Positions 61,204-64,000 of a DNA stretch of 64,000 nt are shown here, in pieces. Position 1 is the stretch's first letter; every line of letters begins with the position of its first letter. The notes under the pieces were generated by a model. The model saw only the letters and a list, made by a program, of their open reading frames with translations, was not told where the DNA came from and searched no databases. This stretch comes from Flavobacterium sp. ACAM 123. GTDB lineage: Bacteria; Bacteroidota; Bacteroidia; Flavobacteriales; Flavobacteriaceae. The stretch covers positions 1 through 64,000 of the forward strand of contig NZ_AJXL01000001.1 in assembly GCF_000264055.1 (NCBI RefSeq), read 5' to 3'. The position numbers and the translations under genes were made by a program.

Positions 61204-61596
61204 CTACTTGTCTTCGTCTTCCTCGGTTTCTATTTCATTTCCAAATTCGTCGATATCTCTTCGGTCTTTTTTGGTAGGTCGTCCTGTACCATTTTTTCGA
61301 TAATGCTGCTTGGATAATTTCAGTAGCTCCAGATGTTGGTATGCCTCCGCAGAAGTATCATTTCTTCGGTACATATCTACTAATTTGGCACCTACGCGAC
61401 TTTCCGGAATATCTAAAACGGTAAGGATTTGTGTGATTTGGTCTTTTCTGAAGGTGATCTTATCAGTAGGAAAAACTTCCTTTGATGGTTTGGCAATATG
61501 GCCGTTTACAGTGACATGATTCTTTTTGCATGCCTCTGTCACCATGTTTCTAGTCTTGTAATATCGGACACACCATAAATATTTATCTATTCTCAT
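61204..61596 (-). CDS. RNA-binding S4 domain protein (HslR/Hsp15-like)
   Basis: I chose ATG 61596 because MRIDKYLWCVRYYKTRNMVT is the normal start of the family; the frame from 61641 adds 15 unlikely residues. The S4 domain covers about residues 1-70 (KKNHVTVNGHIAKPSKEV). The C-terminus is basic, then acidic (RPTKKDRRDIDEF ... ETEEDEDK). Hsp15 binds stalled 50S subunits with nascent chains. Confidence 0.87.
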   Translation of the reverse strand: MRIDKYLWCVRYYKTRNMVTEACKKNHVTVNGHIAKPSKEVFPTDKITFRKDQITQILTVLDIPESRVGAKLVDMYRRNDTSAEAYQHLELLKLSKQHYRKNGTGRPTKKDRRDIDEFGNEIETEEDEDK

Positions 61597-61623
61597 AATA
61601 ATTCTAAAATCGGAGTTAAATAG

Positions 61624-61654
61624 TTTACAAAAATCAATCAATATTGTATCTTGC
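61624..61654 (+). promoter_or_regulatory. promoter of the FKBP/TSP3 lipoprotein gene
   Basis: TTTA (61624-61627), 19 bp, then TATCTTGC (61647-61654), near consensus with one deviation. The ATG is 20 nt further on. Confidence 0.45.
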
Positions 61655-61674
61655 GCACTTAAAAATCAGCTATA

Positions 61675-62742
61675 ATGAACAAATTTAGGTATTATTTTAT
61701 TTTATCAATTACAACACTCTCTTTATTTTCATGTTCGAAGAGTGATACTACTGAAATTACTCCACCTAGAGACTATGCAGTACAGTATGCCAGTGATATT
61801 ACTGATATTGAAGAATATTTAAAAACATATTATATAACGGTTGTAGATCATGCCGGTTTTGCTGATGACCAAGATGTAACCATCACTAAAATTCCTGTTG
61901 GAGGAACACAAAAGTCAATTTGGGATCAAACAACTTATCAGCTTAAAAGTAGAGCAGTTAGTCAAAACGATGTTGCTTATAAATTATATTATTTAGTATT
62001 AAGAGAAGGAATGGGCTCGGCACCCAGTAATGTGGATGGCGTTTTAGCGTCGTATAGAGGTGATTTTTTAGAGCAAACAGTAGAGTCATCCGGCAGTACA
62101 TTAACAGCAACGCTGTTCGAAGAAGTGAAGTACCCACAACAAATGGTCAGCTTGTTCAGTACGATAGCCGGTTGGAGTGAAACGTTTCCACAATTTAAAA
62201 CCGGGAGCTATACAACAAGAGTGGATGGAACGGTATCTTATAATGATTTTGGAGCAGGGATTATGTTTATTCCTTCCGGATTAGGGTATTATGCCTCAGG
62301 AAGTGCTAATATTCCGTCTTATTCACCTCTAATTTTTAGTTTTAAGCTATATGAATTAGAGCGATTAGATCAGGACGGTGATGGAATACCTTCTTATTTA
62401 GAGGATTTAAATGGGGATGGTTATAGCAGGGTGTTAGCAACTGGAGTTTTGAATCCTGATGATACGGATGGGGATGGCATTCCTAATTTTCTAGATGTAG
62501 ACGATGATGGAGATGGTTACGGTACAAAAAGCGAAATTAAGAGACCTAATATTACTGTTAACGGTGGCAGTACTGCTAATGGGCATTATCCCTATAACGG
62601 CGTAGCTAACGATGATCCATTGACGCTTAATGTAGATGAGAGACAAGGTATACCTGCTTACATCACAGCTTCAAAAACATTAGATTATACGACAGCAGGA
62701 AGAACGAGAGTTCATCTTGATAAAAATTATCCGGTGAAATAA
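61675..62742 (+). CDS. lipoprotein with FKBP-like domain and TSP3-type Ca-binding repeats
   Basis: A 355-residue surface lipoprotein (LSLFSCSKS, lipobox LFSC). Residues about 80-230 form an FKBP-type peptidyl-prolyl isomerase-like domain, as in flavobacterial homologues: NDVAYKLYYLVLREGMG, FSTIAGWSETFPQFKTGS and GIMFIPSGLGYY. Thrombospondin type-3 calcium repeats follow, DQDGDGIPSYLEDLNGDG and DDTDGDGIPNFLDVDDDGDG. Some isomerase active-site residues may be changed, so catalysis is uncertain. It has its own terminator. Confidence 0.83.
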   Translation: MNKFRYYFILSITTLSLFSCSKSDTTEITPPRDYAVQYASDITDIEEYLKTYYITVVDHAGFADDQDVTITKIPVGGTQKSIWDQTTYQLKSRAVSQNDVAYKLYYLVLREGMGSAPSNVDGVLASYRGDFLEQTVESSGSTLTATLFEEVKYPQQMVSLFSTIAGWSETFPQFKTGSYTTRVDGTVSYNDFGAGIMFIPSGLGYYASGSANIPSYSPLIFSFKLYELERLDQDGDGIPSYLEDLNGDGYSRVLATGVLNPDDTDGDGIPNFLDVDDDGDGYGTKSEIKRPNITVNGGSTANGHYPYNGVANDDPLTLNVDERQGIPAYITASKTLDYTTAGRTRVHLDKNYPVK

Positions 62743-62764
62743 CTGGGTAGTTATAAATAATTAT

Positions 62765-62798
62765 AAACCTCGAAATCATGCTTGTTTCGAGGTTTTTT
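62765..62798 (+). terminator. terminator of the FKBP lipoprotein gene
   Basis: The stem AAACCTCGAAA against TTTCGAGGTTT is followed by a T run. Confidence 0.85.
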
Positions 62799-62952
62799 TA
62801 TGTAATACAGATTGTGTATTCAATATAGTTCAATCACATTGTACTATGTTCATATTACATCGGCATTATACCAAAATGATTTGGACTAAAAACATAAATT
62901 CCTCTGGTATAAAAAGAATACCGCCATTAGTGTTGATGGAGTAGGGTTAATG

Positions 62953-62991
62953 AAAAAACCCATCTTGTTATAAAACGAGATGGGTTTTTTT
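62953..62991. terminator. terminator of transketolase gene, bidirectional
   Basis: A stem of about 16 bp (AAAAAACCCATCTTGTT with AACGAGATGGGTTTTTT, one G-T pair) lies 20 bp after the minus-strand stop codon. Confidence 0.85.
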
Positions 62992-63010
62992 ATGGCTTGA
63001 AGAAAATAGC

Positions 63011-63964
63011 TTATTTTCTCTTGATCACTCTTTCTACAGCTTCAACAATCGCTTCATTGTTTAATTTGTATTTATCCATTAATTGTGCTGGAGTTCCTGA
63101 TTCTCCAAAGCTGTCATTTACTGCAACAAACTCTTGTGGAGCAGGATGGTTCAATGCTAATACTCTTGAGATGCTTTCGCCAAGACCACCCAGAATATTG
63201 TGCTCTTCAGCAGTAACGATACATTTTGTTTTAGCCAACGATTTAAGAATCGCTTCTTCGTCCAATGGTTTAATGGTATGTACGTTGATTACTTCAGCAG
63301 AAATTCCTTTTGCTTCCAATGCTTCAGCCGCTACAAGTGCTTCCCAAACTAAATGTCCCGTCGCTACGATTGTTACATCTGTTCCTTCGCTAAGCATTAT
63401 TGCTTTACCAATAACGAAAGATTCGTCAGCTGGTGTAAAATTAGGCACAACAGGACGTCCAAAACGCAAATAAGCTGGACCATGATGATCAGCAAGTGCT
63501 AAAGTGGCTGCTTTTGTTTGGTTGTAATCACAAGTGTTGATAACTGTCATTCCAGGCAGCATTTTCATTAGCCCGATGTCTTCTAGGATTTGGTGTGTTG
63601 CACCATCTTCTCCTAATGTTAAACCGGCGTGTGAGGCACAGATTTTTACGTTTTTATCAGAGTAAGCTACTGATTGACGTATTTGGTCATACACTCTTCC
63701 TGTAGAGAAGTTAGCAAACGTTCCTGTAAAAGGAATTTTACCTCCAATGGTTAATCCGGCTGCAATTCCAATCATGTTTGCTTCCGCAATTCCGATTTGG
63801 AAAAAACGCTCTGGATGATTTTTCTTGAAATCGTCAAATTTCAATGACCCAATTAAATCCGCACAAAGTGCCACTACGTTTTCGTTTTTTTGACCTAATT
63901 CAGTCATTCCCGCCCCAAAACCGGAACGCGTATCTTTACTGCCTGTGTTTGTATATTTTTTCAT
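63011..63964 (-). CDS. transketolase, C-terminal subunit
   Basis: A 317-residue protein equal to the pyrimidine-binding plus C-terminal domains of transketolase. It has FFQIGIAEANMIGIAAGLTI (with the catalytic Glu), THQILEDIGLMKMLPGM and a C-terminal domain with VEAVERVIKRK at the end. In Bacteroidota transketolase is often split into two genes. The thiamine-binding N-terminal subunit is expected just right of the window, upstream on the same strand. Confidence 0.9.
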   Translation of the reverse strand: MKKYTNTGSKDTRSGFGAGMTELGQKNENVVALCADLIGSLKFDDFKKNHPERFFQIGIAEANMIGIAAGLTIGGKIPFTGTFANFSTGRVYDQIRQSVAYSDKNVKICASHAGLTLGEDGATHQILEDIGLMKMLPGMTVINTCDYNQTKAATLALADHHGPAYLRFGRPVVPNFTPADESFVIGKAIMLSEGTDVTIVATGHLVWEALVAAEALEAKGISAEVINVHTIKPLDEEAILKSLAKTKCIVTAEEHNILGGLGESISRVLALNHPAPQEFVAVNDSFGESGTPAQLMDKYKLNNEAIVEAVERVIKRK

Positions 63965-64000
63965 TTTTTTAAATTGAAAGATTTAAAATTTAATAATTGA

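Overview
The window looks like a chromosomal segment of a Flavobacterium-like member of the Flavobacteriaceae (Bacteroidota). The DNA is AT-rich. Several promoters fit the Bacteroidota -33/-7 pattern (TTTG, about 19 nt, TAnnTTTG). Ribosome binding sites are weak. The protein repertoire is typical of the group: a short 950-residue CarB, DUF4252 pairs, a TonB-dependent BtuB behind a cobalamin riboswitch, a CzcA-TolC fusion pump and carotenoid genes.

Layout. 0.2-9.4 kb: AGCS amino-acid symporter, ABC-F ATPase, a fused and broken TolC/ABC-permease pseudogene, an alpha/beta hydrolase, a lytic transglycosylase and a TPR-like protein. 9.5-12.8 kb: rpmH (too short for most ORF callers) and carB. 12.9-19 kb: a DUF3784 and alcohol dehydrogenase pair, then a minus-strand run of phosphoribosyltransferase, hydrolase, iodotyrosine-deiodinase-like nitroreductase, dienelactone hydrolase, DUF808 and a dead GNAT gene. 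19.4-33.2 kb: KirBac potassium channel, then a light-response block. That block holds a CarH/LitR-type B12-binding MerR regulator, crtI, crtB, a decayed crtZ, an SRPBCC protein and photolyase. Facing them is a six-gene minus operon (TetR, ABC1 kinase, TIGR03643, SDR, folE, DUF2867-SDR), with a divergent TIGR01777 gene and then YceI. 33.3-37.4 kb: thioesterase, RmuC, a pseudouridine synthase and TrmL. 37.5-38.9 kb: a dead methyltransferase. 39.1-45.2 kb: a cobalamin uptake locus (ATPase, permease, a binding protein broken at its N-terminus, and a riboswitch driving BtuB). 45.5-49.1 kb: S41 peptidase and a sigma/anti-sigma-like/DUF4252 operon. 49.2-51.2 kb: gene-poor DNA with repeats and a mobile-element remnant (DUF6371). 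51.2-59.4 kb: a minus-strand heavy-metal efflux island ending near three tRNA genes. 60.1-64 kb: aroK, PRTase, S4 protein, FKBP/TSP3 lipoprotein and the transketolase C-terminal subunit.

How the genes fit together. The central theme is B12 and light. The regulator at 20.5 kb keeps the motifs that CarH uses to bind adenosylcobalamin. It sits directly upstream of carotenoid and photolyase genes, and about 20 kb away the genome encodes B12 uptake behind a cobalamin riboswitch. The facing operon adds FolE, which could feed a pterin antenna of the photolyase, together with oxidoreductases, an ABC1 kinase and the uncharacterised TIGR03643 family. This is the best candidate for a poorly described system in the window.

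The second theme is gene decay. At least eight loci carry in-frame stops, frameshifts or fusions: tolC/ABC, GNAT, crtZ, methyltransferase, GxxExxY, btuF-like, HlyD and DUF6371. Those with several independent lesions are probably true pseudogenes. Those with one homopolymer frameshift could be sequencing errors. All functional assignments rest on motif recognition by eye; no database search was run.
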